This document shows positions 28,434-37,825 of a DNA stretch of 64,000 bases, piece after piece; the stretch's first letter is position 1; each line of letters starts with the position of its first letter. The DNA lies in the NCBI GenBank assembly GCA_020832305.1, contig JAFIEV010000067.1:275658-339657 (forward strand), in the 5' to 3' direction. The notes under the pieces were generated by a model that did no database searches, was not told the origin of the DNA, and saw only the letters and a program-made list of their open reading frames with translations. The position numbers were made by a program, and so were the translations under genes. This stretch comes from Cyclobacteriaceae bacterium. GTDB lineage: Bacteria; Bacteroidota; Bacteroidia; Cytophagales; Cyclobacteriaceae.

Positions 28434-29260
28434 TGATGATTTTTTATTTTGAGTTGGTGCCCGAATGCTGGAGTTTTCCGGTGAAAAAAGCCTGTGGTTG
28501 TAGCCTTTTGATGGTACTTCCTGAACCCGGCGATTCAGAAATGTGTCAGCCTAAAGCTGAGGATGTCTCACAGAAATTAACAGTTTTCATTTCCCAATGA
28601 ATCATTTAAAGGGATAGAAAAAGACCTACTATATTAATACCTCAACATAAGACCCATTCTGGGTCGATTTTGAATCGATACCATTTTGCTATAGACATTT
28701 AATCCCGTCGGGATTTGCATTCCTGTAAATTCTAAGGGCATATCCGAATAGCAATCTTTGCTTTTAATTACCGCAGAATTGCCGGCATTTATGCCCGGAA
28801 AGAAGACTTTGTTGCCAATTGATAAGCAGAGAGGCGGCAAATAACAACCTGGATGGCAATTCAGCACTTGGTATTATCGGATGGTAAATCCGCCAGGTCT
28901 GTGTTGCGGGTTAACAAAGCCCATACAGTCTTCTTTATTGGCAATTATTGTTATGTAAAAATTGACAAACACCCTATTTTTTTGTTATATATTTATCTAT
29001 ATAAATTCACAAACACCCCCCTCGCCCCCTTCCCGAGCATTCATCCGGGATAGGCATTTGGAATTAAGGTGGTTGTCTGAAATAAATGTCTATTCTTACC
29101 TGATTTTTTAAAGATAATATTTCATTTAAGCGATTGATATTCTATATTTTAACTTAACGCTATCCTAAACCAGAATTAAAATCCCCTACCCAAACATTCC
29201 TACGGGAAAGACCAAAGGGCCTTCAAGTAATGTTCATAAAGTCAATCAGCTTTCATCAAT
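28434..29260. other. Repeat-bearing intergenic region
   Basis: No credible gene. 28640-28860 holds a dispersed-type repeat containing the perfect palindrome AATCCCG-T-CGGGATT (28701-28715). It reads through on the minus strand as a false peptide containing IPTGLNVYSKM and NRPRMGLMLRY, a pattern I have often seen as spurious translations in Bacteroidota. 29008-29060 holds a degenerate C-run repeat with 'ttcccgagcattcatccggg'. The rest is AT-rich. Confidence 0.5.
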
Positions 29261-29295
29261 AAAAAAACACGGCCTTCTGCAAACCGTGTCTTTTT
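29261..29295 (-). terminator. Rho-independent terminator of the peroxiredoxin gene
   Basis: On the minus strand gacacgg, an 11-nt loop and ccgtgt are followed by a run of seven T. It lies about 80 bp after the peroxiredoxin stop. Confidence 0.7.
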
Positions 29296-29376
29296 AAATA
29301 AAACTTCCTATGATATATAAACCCTGAAACCGGGTATATTCAATCTGTAATTACTTCAAAATCGATCAGCACCAGC

Positions 29377-30039
29377 TTATGCCAATTCCAGATCTCTTTT
29401 AGCCAGATAGAAATCCACTTTTTCAATACTGTCATCTTTCAGCCTGGCTTCAAGCTCATCGAGCGTTTTCGGTGGAGGAACGATTACCTTATCACCGGCC
29501 TTCCAGTTGAGGGGCATAGCTACTTTATGCTTATCCGATACCTGAAGCGCTTCAAGCACGCGTAAAATCTCATCCATATTCCTGCCCACATTGAGAGGGT
29601 AGTACATAATAAGTCTGATTTTTTTCTTCGGATCTATAAAAAACACAGCTCTTACAGCAGCCGTCTCACTTTCATTGGGTTGTAGCATGCCATACAACTT
29701 ACTCACTTTCATGTCTATATCGGCAATGATAGGGAAATCGAAATAGACTCCTGTTTTTTCCCTTACATTATTTACCCAGGCCAGATGTGAGTGAATGCTG
29801 TCGATGCTCAAGCCCATTAATTCGGTGTTTAAAGCATCAAACTCTTCCTTTCTAACGGCAAATCCACTCATTTCAGTGGTACAGACCGGGGTGAAATCAG
29901 CAGGGTGAGAAAACATCACAATCCATTTTCCCTTGGCAAAATCACTGAATTTGATTTTACCTTTGGTAGTAACGGCTTCGAAATCGGGTGCTATGTCGCC
30001 AATTCGGGGCATAGCATAAAAATCATGTGTAGTATCCAT
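29377..30039 (-). CDS. 1-Cys peroxiredoxin (Prx6 type)
   Basis: Reduces hydrogen peroxide and organic peroxides in the cytoplasm. The 220-residue protein has the peroxidatic motif PADFTPVCTTE (Cys53), the PNESETAAVRAVFFIDP segment and the long C-terminal arm of Prx6 enzymes. Cys53 is its only cysteine, so it is a true 1-Cys enzyme needing an external thiol reductant. ATG 30039 (MDTTHDFYAMPRIGDIAPDF) is the natural start; the longer frame upstream has no family similarity. It is divergent from oxyR with a 109-bp intergenic region, which strongly suggests peroxide control by OxyR. Confidence 0.94.
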   Translation of the reverse strand: MDTTHDFYAMPRIGDIAPDFEAVTTKGKIKFSDFAKGKWIVMFSHPADFTPVCTTEMSGFAVRKEEFDALNTELMGLSIDSIHSHLAWVNNVREKTGVYFDFPIIADIDMKVSKLYGMLQPNESETAAVRAVFFIDPKKKIRLIMYYPLNVGRNMDEILRVLEALQVSDKHKVAMPLNWKAGDKVIVPPPKTLDELEARLKDDSIEKVDFYLAKRDLELA

Positions 30040-30148
30040 AAAAATAAAATTTAAGTATTGTGTACAATTATTATAACGCAAAGGAGGCGAGCGGGGTAAT
30101 GTAAATCAAATCTTATAAATTTATGGCCTCATAGAAAATATCAATAAG

Positions 30149-31090
30149 ATGACCCTGCAGCAGCTTGAATATATAGTAGCGGTAGATATACACCGCCATT
30201 TTGTCAAGGCAGCGGAAAGCTGTTTTGTAACCCAGCCGACGCTCAGTGCAATGATCCACAAGCTCGAAGAGGAATTGGATGTGATAATCTTTGACCGCAG
30301 TCGTCAGCCTGTGAGTCCAACCCGGGCCGGTGAAGCCATAATTGCCCAGGCCCGCCGGGTGCTTGCAGAAGCGGCATCGATAAAGGCGCAAATTGATGAA
30401 GCCAGAAACATAATACGTGGAGAGGTGCGGCTGGGCATCATTCCGACGGTGGCACCCTATCTTTTGCCTCTTTTTTTAAAAAGCTTACTGGATAAATATC
30501 CGGAAGTTAAAATTATCATTCGCGAACTTACCACTCAGAATATCGTGGATGGCCTTCTGAAGGAAGAATTGGATGCGGGTATTTTGGCATCACCCCTTAA
30601 TCATCTGCATATCAACGAAAATCCACTGTACCATGAGCGCTTTCTGGCCTACTCAGGAGAAATTGGGAAAGACGCACTCAAAAAGTATATATTACCCGGA
30701 GAAATTGACCTGAATCGGCTTTGGCTCCTGGAAGAAGGGCATTGTTTTCGCTCTCAGGTAGTAAATTTCTGCGAATTGAAAAAGCGTAAAAAAATACATA
30801 CTCAACTGGAATATGAAGCCGGTAGCATAGATTCTCTCATTCGTATTATCAATGCCAGCGGAGGGATCACAATATTGCCTGAAATGGCTGTATTGGATTT
30901 TACCGATGCTGAAAAGAAACAATTGCACTATTTCAAAGACCCAACACCCGTGAGGGAGATCAGCATGGTTACTTATAAATATGCCGTGAAAAGAAAAATA
31001 ATTGAAGTAATCGGGGAGGAAATTTCCTCCCGTGTTTTACCATTGCTCGGGCTTCAGGAACCTATAAAGGTTATCGAAACCCAACGTTGA
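30149..31090 (+). CDS. oxyR: OxyR hydrogen-peroxide sensor, LysR family
   Basis: A 313-residue LysR-type regulator with an N-terminal winged helix-turn-helix (about 1-60: MTLQQLEYIVAVDIHRHFVKAAESCFVTQPTLSAMI) and a periplasmic-binding-like effector domain. The redox switch is intact: EEGHCFRSQVVNFC places the two cysteines at residues 199 and 208, the same numbers as Cys199/Cys208 in E. coli OxyR. Oxidation forms a disulfide and activates transcription of peroxide-defence genes. It is divergent from the peroxiredoxin gene, the expected target. Confidence 0.95.
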   Translation: MTLQQLEYIVAVDIHRHFVKAAESCFVTQPTLSAMIHKLEEELDVIIFDRSRQPVSPTRAGEAIIAQARRVLAEAASIKAQIDEARNIIRGEVRLGIIPTVAPYLLPLFLKSLLDKYPEVKIIIRELTTQNIVDGLLKEELDAGILASPLNHLHINENPLYHERFLAYSGEIGKDALKKYILPGEIDLNRLWLLEEGHCFRSQVVNFCELKKRKKIHTQLEYEAGSIDSLIRIINASGGITILPEMAVLDFTDAEKKQLHYFKDPTPVREISMVTYKYAVKRKIIEVIGEEISSRVLPLLGLQEPIKVIETQR

Positions 31091-31096
31091 TTTTTT

Positions 31097-33346
31097 TTAT
31101 TTTTCCGGACCTTCTATCACACCCAGGTACCTGCCCATCCAATAAGGGAGCAACCAGGTATCACCCGGACTCTGCATGGAATGTCCTTTGCCAGGTCGAT
31201 CAAGCTTAAACAAATTTCTATTGTGCTTTAACTCGGGTCTTTCATCCGGAGGAAGTATTTCGGCAGTGGTTTGCCCCCAATGGTTAGGCTCTACCATTTC
31301 AATATCCTGACGGTGGCTGTTTTCCACGCCAAACTCAATCATGTCCAATGGAAACTCCTGTAAAAACCAAATACTCTCTTCCAGGTCAAAATCCCGTGCC
31401 CCTGTCATGGCAAAGCAAAAATTCCACAAGGCATTTTTTTCAGGTCTTTCTACTTCCCAATGATCTTTAATGGCTTCGAAATATTGGCTTTTAAGACCAT
31501 CGTCAAAGGCATATGGATATAAACTCCAGTAGGCAAGAAAGTACATTTCATCATCTGAGTGGTTCCATTCTTTTGAAAGCATTTTACTCCAGTCATCTGC
31601 ATCATCGGGGGCTGCTCCGATTTCGCTGAAAGGACGCATCAGATTTTCAAGATACCCGTGTTTCTCCATCAATTCATAGGCCTTGTCCTTGTAAATTTCT
31701 TTTCCGGTAAAATGGTAAACGGTTTGTAAAAACCCGATAAGATTTGAAGAATAAAGTTTTCTGTCACCCACCACGACAGGGAAATTATTCACATAATCCG
31801 GATTCCATTTCCCCCACAGGGTAGGTTTTCCATCTACATCTATCAGATACCAGTCATTATCCATTATATGTGTCATAAGCTTATCCATCAGGGTGATGGC
31901 CCTTTCTTTGATGTCTCCTTCAAAATGTTCGGCAAGTAAGGTAAGCACAAACATCTGCCCGACGGTCTGATCGCTGCTCGTGGTGCCTTTCCAGTCCCAC
32001 TCATCATGACTAGACGGCACCCAACCTGCGGCATAGCCTTCCCCTATGGAACTTTGCTTATAATCATAAATGCCTCTTCGTTCAAAACCTCTTGCAAAGA
32101 AACCGTCAATGTCGGTTATGTGGAACAATCGTTCCATGGCATCAAATGATTCACTTATATTTTTAAAGGCTTCTTCTTCGCCGGTAACCAGGTATCTGAA
32201 TATCTGACTTCCCAGATACATCGCCGTCCATAAATTATCACTTTCTTTTGGTCCGAGTTGTAAGGTTGCCAGGTTACCCGGCTCCAGCAAAACAGGCACA
32301 TCGCAATTAAAACCATAACGAATATGGTGTCTTCTTACCTGTGCCTCATAGCGCATGGCTTTTTCATGCAGTGTCATATATTGAAAATGGAGTTGTCCGA
32401 GTCCTTTATCTGTAAGTATTAGTACGCTGCCTTCAGGTCCGGACGAAATGTCATGTATAAAATTACCCGGCAGCCAGCGCTCACCATGATAATAATTAAA
32501 GCGACCATCTTCACGAAGCATAAATGCGCCTTTTTCAGAACCCAACCACCACTTACCATCGATTTCCCTGATAACTGTTAAGGCTGGCCAGGGAAGCTTT
32601 TGGTTTAAGCCAGATAATTCCCTGCTTTCTGGTTTAGCTACTGCATAACCATTTGCTGTACCGAGTAAAAGCGCATCCTTGCCTATACCCAGGCATCGCA
32701 AATCATCGATTGTAAATATCGCCTCAGGCGCACCACCATCTGGCGATAGCTGATAAACCGCTTTATCACTTTGTAACCAGAAACAATTGCGATAAGAATC
32801 AAACTGTATGGAATGAATTTCTTCGTTGGCCATTGAGCCTTCCCAAATGGTTTTATCTGGTTCAAGAATATGCAATTGAGTTCCGTTGCTCACCAAAAAC
32901 CGAAATCCAGGCGCTCCCGCCAATAAGCTGGCATTTTTCATGGTATGCCCGATATACAATTTACCTGCCCATGCATTGCTTAAAATGGCCTTATCATCAA
33001 GATACACAGCCTGCTCGTCGTATGATATCATAGCCTTAAGTCTTTTTGAAAGCATGGGTTTATACCGCACATCGGCGGAGATGGTTCCAGGCTGCTGGAA
33101 TTGTCCGCCAAAAGGAAACCAAAGTTTATGCTCACCCAGGATCGCAATATGCCCGTTTCGATCGCTGATTATTGAAGTGAAGACTGTCTCTTTATCAGCA
33201 CTGTAATATTTAACACTGTAATCCTGGATGAAAGGAACATCGGTGAATACAGATTGAACTGCTATCCCTGATCCTGATTTTTCCCCATCGCAGGATGCCA
33301 TTATTAAGACGGACAGCCAGAAAAAATGATAAATAAAAGGTTTCAT
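31097..33346 (-). CDS. Two-domain lipoprotein: beta-propeller-like N-half, (alpha/alpha)-barrel-like C-half
   Basis: A 749-residue exported lipoprotein (lipobox MASC, Cys19). Residues ~30-330 contain repeated short beta motifs with W/GL phrases (AILGEHKLWFPFG, GKWWLGSEKGAFML, VLILTDKGLGQLHF), like a ligand-binding propeller of two-component-sensor type. Residues ~350-740 are helical with carbohydrate-enzyme-like segments (DNLWTAMYLGSQIFRYL, DWYLIDVDGKPTLWGKW, SDDEMYFLAYWSLYPYA), suggestive of an (alpha/alpha) toroid as in several glycosidase/lyase families. I cannot assign a GH/PL family or an activity. It converges with oxyR with 6 bp between the stops. The upstream 525-bp spacer is shared with lpdA. 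Confidence 0.65.
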   Translation of the reverse strand: MKPFIYHFFWLSVLIMASCDGEKSGSGIAVQSVFTDVPFIQDYSVKYYSADKETVFTSIISDRNGHIAILGEHKLWFPFGGQFQQPGTISADVRYKPMLSKRLKAMISYDEQAVYLDDKAILSNAWAGKLYIGHTMKNASLLAGAPGFRFLVSNGTQLHILEPDKTIWEGSMANEEIHSIQFDSYRNCFWLQSDKAVYQLSPDGGAPEAIFTIDDLRCLGIGKDALLLGTANGYAVAKPESRELSGLNQKLPWPALTVIREIDGKWWLGSEKGAFMLREDGRFNYYHGERWLPGNFIHDISSGPEGSVLILTDKGLGQLHFQYMTLHEKAMRYEAQVRRHHIRYGFNCDVPVLLEPGNLATLQLGPKESDNLWTAMYLGSQIFRYLVTGEEEAFKNISESFDAMERLFHITDIDGFFARGFERRGIYDYKQSSIGEGYAAGWVPSSHDEWDWKGTTSSDQTVGQMFVLTLLAEHFEGDIKERAITLMDKLMTHIMDNDWYLIDVDGKPTLWGKWNPDYVNNFPVVVGDRKLYSSNLIGFLQTVYHFTGKEIYKDKAYELMEKHGYLENLMRPFSEIGAAPDDADDWSKMLSKEWNHSDDEMYFLAYWSLYPYAFDDGLKSQYFEAIKDHWEVERPEKNALWNFCFAMTGARDFDLEESIWFLQEFPLDMIEFGVENSHRQDIEMVEPNHWGQTTAEILPPDERPELKHNRNLFKLDRPGKGHSMQSPGDTWLLPYWMGRYLGVIEGPEK

Positions 33347-33827
33347 ATGTCAGATTATTATAATTGCTAAAAAAACTGGAAGCGCAAAGGATGAGAAAAC
33401 AGCAAATACACGGCAAGCATTAGCCATTACAATATACATATCAAAAGGTTGGGTTGATAGAATTTGCAGTCTCCTTTAATCGGAGAATAAAACAATTACA
33501 ACATCCTTAAAAAAAAATAATTCTGGATTTGGGCACCATTCTTTCCAAACTGAAAACCATCTTTCGATGGAATTTTCGGCAGGAGAGAGTGATAGCGGCA
33601 CCCAAACCAGAATCATCATCCCTTATTACAACCAAAAACCCTTTTAAAGAGTATTTATGATACAAATGTATATCGGAAAATAGAAAGTTGTGTACGCAAA
33701 TCGCGAATATAAATTCTCAATTTGCGAAATTTTTACTTTGCTAAAAGCTTTAAGCGCATATGACTTTTTTCTTTTTAATCTGAAGCGCAGTGTCATAAAT
33801 TCAATTTTTTTCTTAGGTCAAATGCGC
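33347..33827. other. Divergent intergenic region upstream of lpdA
   Basis: No gene is supportable. The sequence is AT-rich and serves as promoter region for the lipoprotein gene to the left and lpdA to the right. I see no palindrome or repeat of note apart from the -7 box at 33828. Confidence 0.4.
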
Positions 33828-33835
33828 TAACTTTG
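33828..33835 (+). promoter_or_regulatory. Putative -7 promoter element of lpdA
   Basis: TAACTTTG fully matches the Bacteroidota TAnnTTTG consensus, 36 bp before the lpdA start. A T-rich stretch lies at the -33 distance, but without a clear TTG. Confidence 0.5.
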
Positions 33836-33871
33836 GAGCGGAAAAATCAATTACAGATAAAGTAAATATAT

Positions 33872-35266
33872 ATGGCATCAAAATATGATTTAATTGTAAT
33901 AGGCAGTGGTCCCGGCGGATATGTAGCAGCCATCAGGGCTTCGCAACTGGGTATGAAAGTAGGTGTAGTAGAAAGGGAAGAGTTGGGTGGTGTATGTTTG
34001 AACTGGGGATGTATTCCTACAAAAGCATTGCTTAAAAGTGCTCAGGTATTTGATTATATAAAACATGCCAGTGATTATGGTGTAGAAGTTTCTGATGCAA
34101 AAGTAAACTTTGAAAGTATGATCAAAAGAAGCCGTACTGTCGCCAACGGCATGAGCAAGGGCATACAGTTTTTGTTTAAAAAGAACAAAATTGATGTTTT
34201 GGAAGGCATGGGCCGGCTTACCAGGAAAAAATCCGTTGAAGTAGAGGCCAAAGATGGCACCAAAACAGAATATACAGCAAAGCATATCATTTTAGCCACG
34301 GGAGGCCGCTCGAGGGAACTTCCGAGCCTTCCCCTGGATCATAAAAAAGTAATTGGTTACAGAAAGGCCATGACCCTTGAAAAAAAACCTGAAAGCATGG
34401 TAATTGTAGGTTCGGGTGCCATAGGGGTTGAATTTGCATATTTCTATAACAGCATTGGTACTAAGGTAATACTTGTAGAGTACCTGCCCAATATCGTTCC
34501 TCTTGAAGATGAAGATGTCTCAAAGCAGTTGGAGCGCATATATAAAAAAGCAGGTATTGAGATAATGACCAGTTCTGAAGTAACCAAGGTTGATACTTCA
34601 GGCAAAGGTTGCAAGGTAACGGTAAAAAGTGGAGGCAAGGAGCAGACCATTGAATGTGAAATTGTACTTTCAGCCGTAGGGGTGAGTCCGAATATCGAAG
34701 GCATTGGTCTTGAGGAGGCCGGCGTAAAAGTTGAGAAAGGCAAAGTAATCGTAGATGATTATTATCGCACTAATGTTGAAGGGGTATACGCTATAGGAGA
34801 TATTGTCAAAGGCCAGGCCCTGGCGCACGTAGCTTCAGCAGAAGGTATTCTTTGCGTTGAAAAAATTGCCGGTCATCATGTAGAGCCATTGGATTACAAC
34901 AATATACCCGGTTGCACATACTGCCAGCCCGAGATTGCCTCAGTTGGTTATACTGAAAAGGCAGCCAAAGAAGCCGGCTATGAAATAAAAGTAGGCAAAT
35001 TCCCATTCTCAGCTTCAGGAAAAGCCAGTGCTGCCGGAGCAAAGGATGGTTTTGTTAAGGTTATCTATGATGCCAAGTATGGCGAATGGCTGGGAGCCCA
35101 TATGATTGGTGCCAACGTTACAGAAATGATCGCCGAAGTAGTCGCTGCCAGAAAACTGGAAACCACCGGGCATGAAATCATAAAATCGGTGCATCCGCAC
35201 CCAACTATGTCTGAAGCGGTAATGGAAGCAACTGCCGATGCATACGGTGAAGTAATACACTTGTAA
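33872..35266 (+). CDS. lpdA: Dihydrolipoyl dehydrogenase (E3)
   Basis: FAD-dependent E3 subunit of the 2-oxoacid dehydrogenase and glycine-cleavage complexes. It reoxidises dihydrolipoamide and reduces NAD+. The 464-residue protein shows the FAD-binding GSGPGGYVAA motif near the N-terminus and the redox disulfide GGVCLNWGCIPTK (Cys42/Cys47). The NAD-binding GSGAIGVEFA lies at about residue 180, and the C-terminal HPHPTMSEAV supplies the catalytic His-Glu pair. It stands alone with its own promoter box and terminator. E1/E2 genes are not in the window. Confidence 0.97.
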   Translation: MASKYDLIVIGSGPGGYVAAIRASQLGMKVGVVEREELGGVCLNWGCIPTKALLKSAQVFDYIKHASDYGVEVSDAKVNFESMIKRSRTVANGMSKGIQFLFKKNKIDVLEGMGRLTRKKSVEVEAKDGTKTEYTAKHIILATGGRSRELPSLPLDHKKVIGYRKAMTLEKKPESMVIVGSGAIGVEFAYFYNSIGTKVILVEYLPNIVPLEDEDVSKQLERIYKKAGIEIMTSSEVTKVDTSGKGCKVTVKSGGKEQTIECEIVLSAVGVSPNIEGIGLEEAGVKVEKGKVIVDDYYRTNVEGVYAIGDIVKGQALAHVASAEGILCVEKIAGHHVEPLDYNNIPGCTYCQPEIASVGYTEKAAKEAGYEIKVGKFPFSASGKASAAGAKDGFVKVIYDAKYGEWLGAHMIGANVTEMIAEVVAARKLETTGHEIIKSVHPHPTMSEAVMEATADAYGEVIHL

Positions 35267-35294
35267 ATCTGATATTTTCATACAAAAGTCTTTA

Positions 35295-35321
35295 AAAGCC
35301 CGGTTAAACCGGGCTTTTTTT
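35295..35321 (+). terminator. Rho-independent terminator of lpdA
   Basis: aaagcccggtt / aaccgggcttt form a perfect stem followed by a T-run, 29 bp after the lpdA stop. Confidence 0.9.
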
Positions 35322-35482
35322 ATTGATCGGCCAGGCGGTCGATTTACACATGGGCCGCAGAAAATCACCTATCCTGTTGATTCATTTTATTTTAATATCC
35401 TCAATACTGAAAAATTTCTATCTAAGGCTCAGAAAATTACCAGTTCTTTGGTTTTTTTGTGCTGCAAACCAGGGCATTGCTT

Positions 35483-36313
35483 ATGTCGAAAGAAAACTTA
35501 AAAAACCTTACCACTGAATCCGCTTCTATTTATGATAACCTCGATCAAATGGAAGTAGCTGAGCTATTACAAAACATCAATCGCGAAGATAAAACGGTCC
35601 CCGGAGCGGTCGAGAAATGCATACCTCAGATCGAAAAGCTTGTTACATTATTGGTAGACCGAATGAAGAATGGTGGACGTTTGTTTTATATAGGCGCCGG
35701 TACAAGTGGAAGATTAGGGATTTTGGATGCCTCGGAGATACCCCCTACCTATGGCGCTGACACCGGCTTAATTATAGGCATCATCTCAGGAGGTGATAAG
35801 GCCATCCGATCAGCAGTTGAAGCCGCTGAAGATGATGAAAACCAGGCCTGGGAAGACCTTAAAGCATTTGATATTAACGACAAAGATACCCTGATCGGCA
35901 TTGCGGCTTCGGGAAGAACACCCTATGTTGTAGGCGGCCTTCGCAAAGCATCGGAAAACGGACTGCTGACTGCCTGTATCACCTGCAATGAAGCGTCTGC
36001 CATCACCTCTGTAGCCCAAATCCCTATTGTCGCAGTAGTAGGGCCCGAATTTGTTACAGGGAGTACAAGAATGAAGGCAGGCACCGCTCAAAAACTTATT
36101 CTCAATATGATTTCTACAACGGTAATGGTAAAGCTGGGCAGGGTCAAGGGCAATAAAATGGTGGATATGCAGCTTACCAATCAGAAACTGGTTGACAGAG
36201 GCACCCGCATGATTATGGAAGAACTCGGCCGGCTGGATTATGAAAGCGCAAAAGCCTTGCTCTTACAACATGGCTCAGTAAGAAAAGCCATACTAGCCTA
36301 CAGAAACAGTTAA
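35483..36313 (+). CDS. murQ: N-acetylmuramic acid 6-phosphate etherase
   Basis: MurQ cleaves the D-lactyl ether of MurNAc-6-phosphate, giving GlcNAc-6-phosphate for peptidoglycan recycling. The 276-residue SIS-domain protein contains the family hallmark GAGTSGRLGILDASE, the IGIISGGDKAIRSAVE segment and the VTGSTRMKAGTAQKLILN signature. Length is slightly short of the usual ~300 but complete at both ends. ATG 35483 was chosen; a GTG at 35459 would add an unconserved octapeptide. No other recycling gene is adjacent. Confidence 0.95.
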   Translation: MSKENLKNLTTESASIYDNLDQMEVAELLQNINREDKTVPGAVEKCIPQIEKLVTLLVDRMKNGGRLFYIGAGTSGRLGILDASEIPPTYGADTGLIIGIISGGDKAIRSAVEAAEDDENQAWEDLKAFDINDKDTLIGIAASGRTPYVVGGLRKASENGLLTACITCNEASAITSVAQIPIVAVVGPEFVTGSTRMKAGTAQKLILNMISTTVMVKLGRVKGNKMVDMQLTNQKLVDRGTRMIMEELGRLDYESAKALLLQHGSVRKAILAYRNS

Positions 36314-36994
36314 AGCTCGTAGTGATGTGTGAGTTGGTGATCGAAGCTCATAGTTTGGAGCTCGCTGGGTGTTGTGAATTGTTGAATTGTTAAATCGTTG
36401 AATCGTTGAATTGTTGAATTGTTGAATCGTTTGGTTGTTTAGTTGGCGGCACCTCAGGAATCACAAGGGTATTATTATCTCTCCCTGTTGGAGGAGTTTT
36501 CTCCGACAATTTTCTTAGCTCGTAGTTCGTAGTTCGGTGTTGGGAATTGTTGAATTGTTGAATCGTTTAGTTGTTTAGTTGGCGGCACCTAAGGAATGAC
36601 AAGGTTATTCTTTTCCCTCCCTGTTGGAGGAGTTTTCTCCGACAACCACCCCCATGTATAAAGCTCAGAGCTCGTAGCGATGTGAAATCCTGGAAGCATA
36701 GCGCATCTGGACTGGAAAGTTCGGAGAAGTTGAGCCTCATGCGAAATCCGGAAAACACGTTGCATCAGGAACCCGCAAATCTCAAAAACGTAGTGCAACA
36801 GCTGTTAAATGATGAAGCGGAATGTCATCCTTACTGCCGAGGTACGTGTCCCCGCACAACACCGTACACTTTGAATATGTGTACATTATGACTGATTGGC
36901 AGGAAGGGACTTTTTAAAAGTTCACCTTGAAATAATGAACTTCAGTTCCTAAAAACCTTAGTGGCTTTGACTCCTTGTGGTATTTACATTTTTC
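36314..36994. other. 680-bp intergenic region built of direct repeats
   Basis: No credible gene. It contains gctcgtag-type iterations (36316-36365 and 36515-36535), a 9-bp-like microsatellite gttgaat(t/c)gtt (36371-36430), the 91-bp direct repeat described separately, and about 330 bp of otherwise unplaced sequence. Near 36955 'cttagtggctttgactccttgtgg' resembles a decayed piece of the 1.8-2.8 kb repeat. Confidence 0.6.
36419..36645. repeat. 91-bp direct repeat, two copies 136 bp apart
   Basis: Copies at 36419-36509 and 36555-36645 share ttgttgaatcgttt, agttggcggcacct(c/a)agg and the terminal ccctgttggaggagttttct...gacaa. The terminal 27 bp can fold as TTG..GGAG-tttt-CTCC..CAA. The same terminal element heads both copies of the 257-bp repeat at 63548 and 63805. 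Confidence 0.8.
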
Positions 36995-37708
36995 TCAGGC
37001 TGCCTTCACATAGCGAACGAGAATTCTTTTGGCCAGTGGCAGAAAAGTTTCCTCCAGGGGCACTTCAATCTTTGAACGCAACAAATAGGTGGCAGGATTG
37101 GGCAATTGCCGGTAGGTCTTGATCAAATCGGTTTTTACCTGTTCATAGGTATTGACCAATGAATATTGATAATCACCTATAAATTCAGTGCTAACCCCCC
37201 TGTAGGTTTCTTCGGCATTTCTGAAAATACTGATCATATACCTGTAAACCGTAAAATCTTTTTTCTGTGCACTGGATAAAAACAGATAGCCTTCATTGTT
37301 CTGCAAAGGAGAAAGACCGACCGGCGTAATTTCGACCGCATTCTCTATTTCATCATATAATTCTCTTCCCTCACGCAAACTCAAGCCTACTTTTTCCAAT
37401 GCATATTCAACAATGTCTTCAATTTCACGCATCAAATCATCATCTTTCAAAATCTTCTTATAGGTTATCCTCAGGTTTTCAAAATCGATCCGTGAAATGG
37501 TTCGTGGAAAATTTTCATAAATAAATTTCTTCGAATCCTTGATCATAAGGAGGTTTTTATAGTGAAAAACCAGGTCGGCCAGAAAGGGGTATAATTTTCT
37601 GTCACCAAAATTCTCCCTTACATACTTAAGGTATGCCAAAAGTGTGTATTTCTTATACTCGAAATCAATCAGCCCGTTTGTTATCCAATCTTCTTTTAAT
37701 TGATGCAT
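36995..37708 (-). CDS. Conserved protein of unknown function
   Basis: A 237-residue soluble protein, mostly alpha-helical and charged (HQLKEDWITNGLIDFEYKKY; AYLKYVRENFGDRKLYPFLAD; LREGRELYDEIENAVEI). It has no signal peptide and no motif I can tie to a function. Composition and complete ends make it a convincing gene. It is divergent from groESL with a 215-bp shared upstream region, a placement that may be conserved in relatives but does not reveal its job. Confidence 0.75.
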   Translation of the reverse strand: MHQLKEDWITNGLIDFEYKKYTLLAYLKYVRENFGDRKLYPFLADLVFHYKNLLMIKDSKKFIYENFPRTISRIDFENLRITYKKILKDDDLMREIEDIVEYALEKVGLSLREGRELYDEIENAVEITPVGLSPLQNNEGYLFLSSAQKKDFTVYRYMISIFRNAEETYRGVSTEFIGDYQYSLVNTYEQVKTDLIKTYRQLPNPATYLLRSKIEVPLEETFLPLAKRILVRYVKAA

Positions 37709-37825
37709 TTTTTACTAATATTTAATCAAAACATTTGAAATGTAGAAAATATCATAATTTAAGTCAAGCGGAATTTAGCTTTTTTTTGTCGCACTGACAA
37801 AATTATTTTTCCATAACTGCAATTA

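Noticed and set aside
28640..28867. A 77-residue minus-strand frame that looks conserved.
   Set aside because: The apparent conservation comes from a dispersed palindromic DNA repeat. The composition is not protein-like, and there is no promoter or partner gene.
36371..36430. Origin-type iterons.
   Set aside because: The gttgaat(t/c) units are irregular, lack DnaA-box matches and have no replication gene nearby. Better explained as a microsatellite-like repeat.
36571..36891. A 106-residue plus-strand frame over the 36.6-kb repeats.
   Set aside because: Its first part translates the shared hairpin repeat, and the opposite strand gives a comparable frame. There is no domain, signal or family resemblance.
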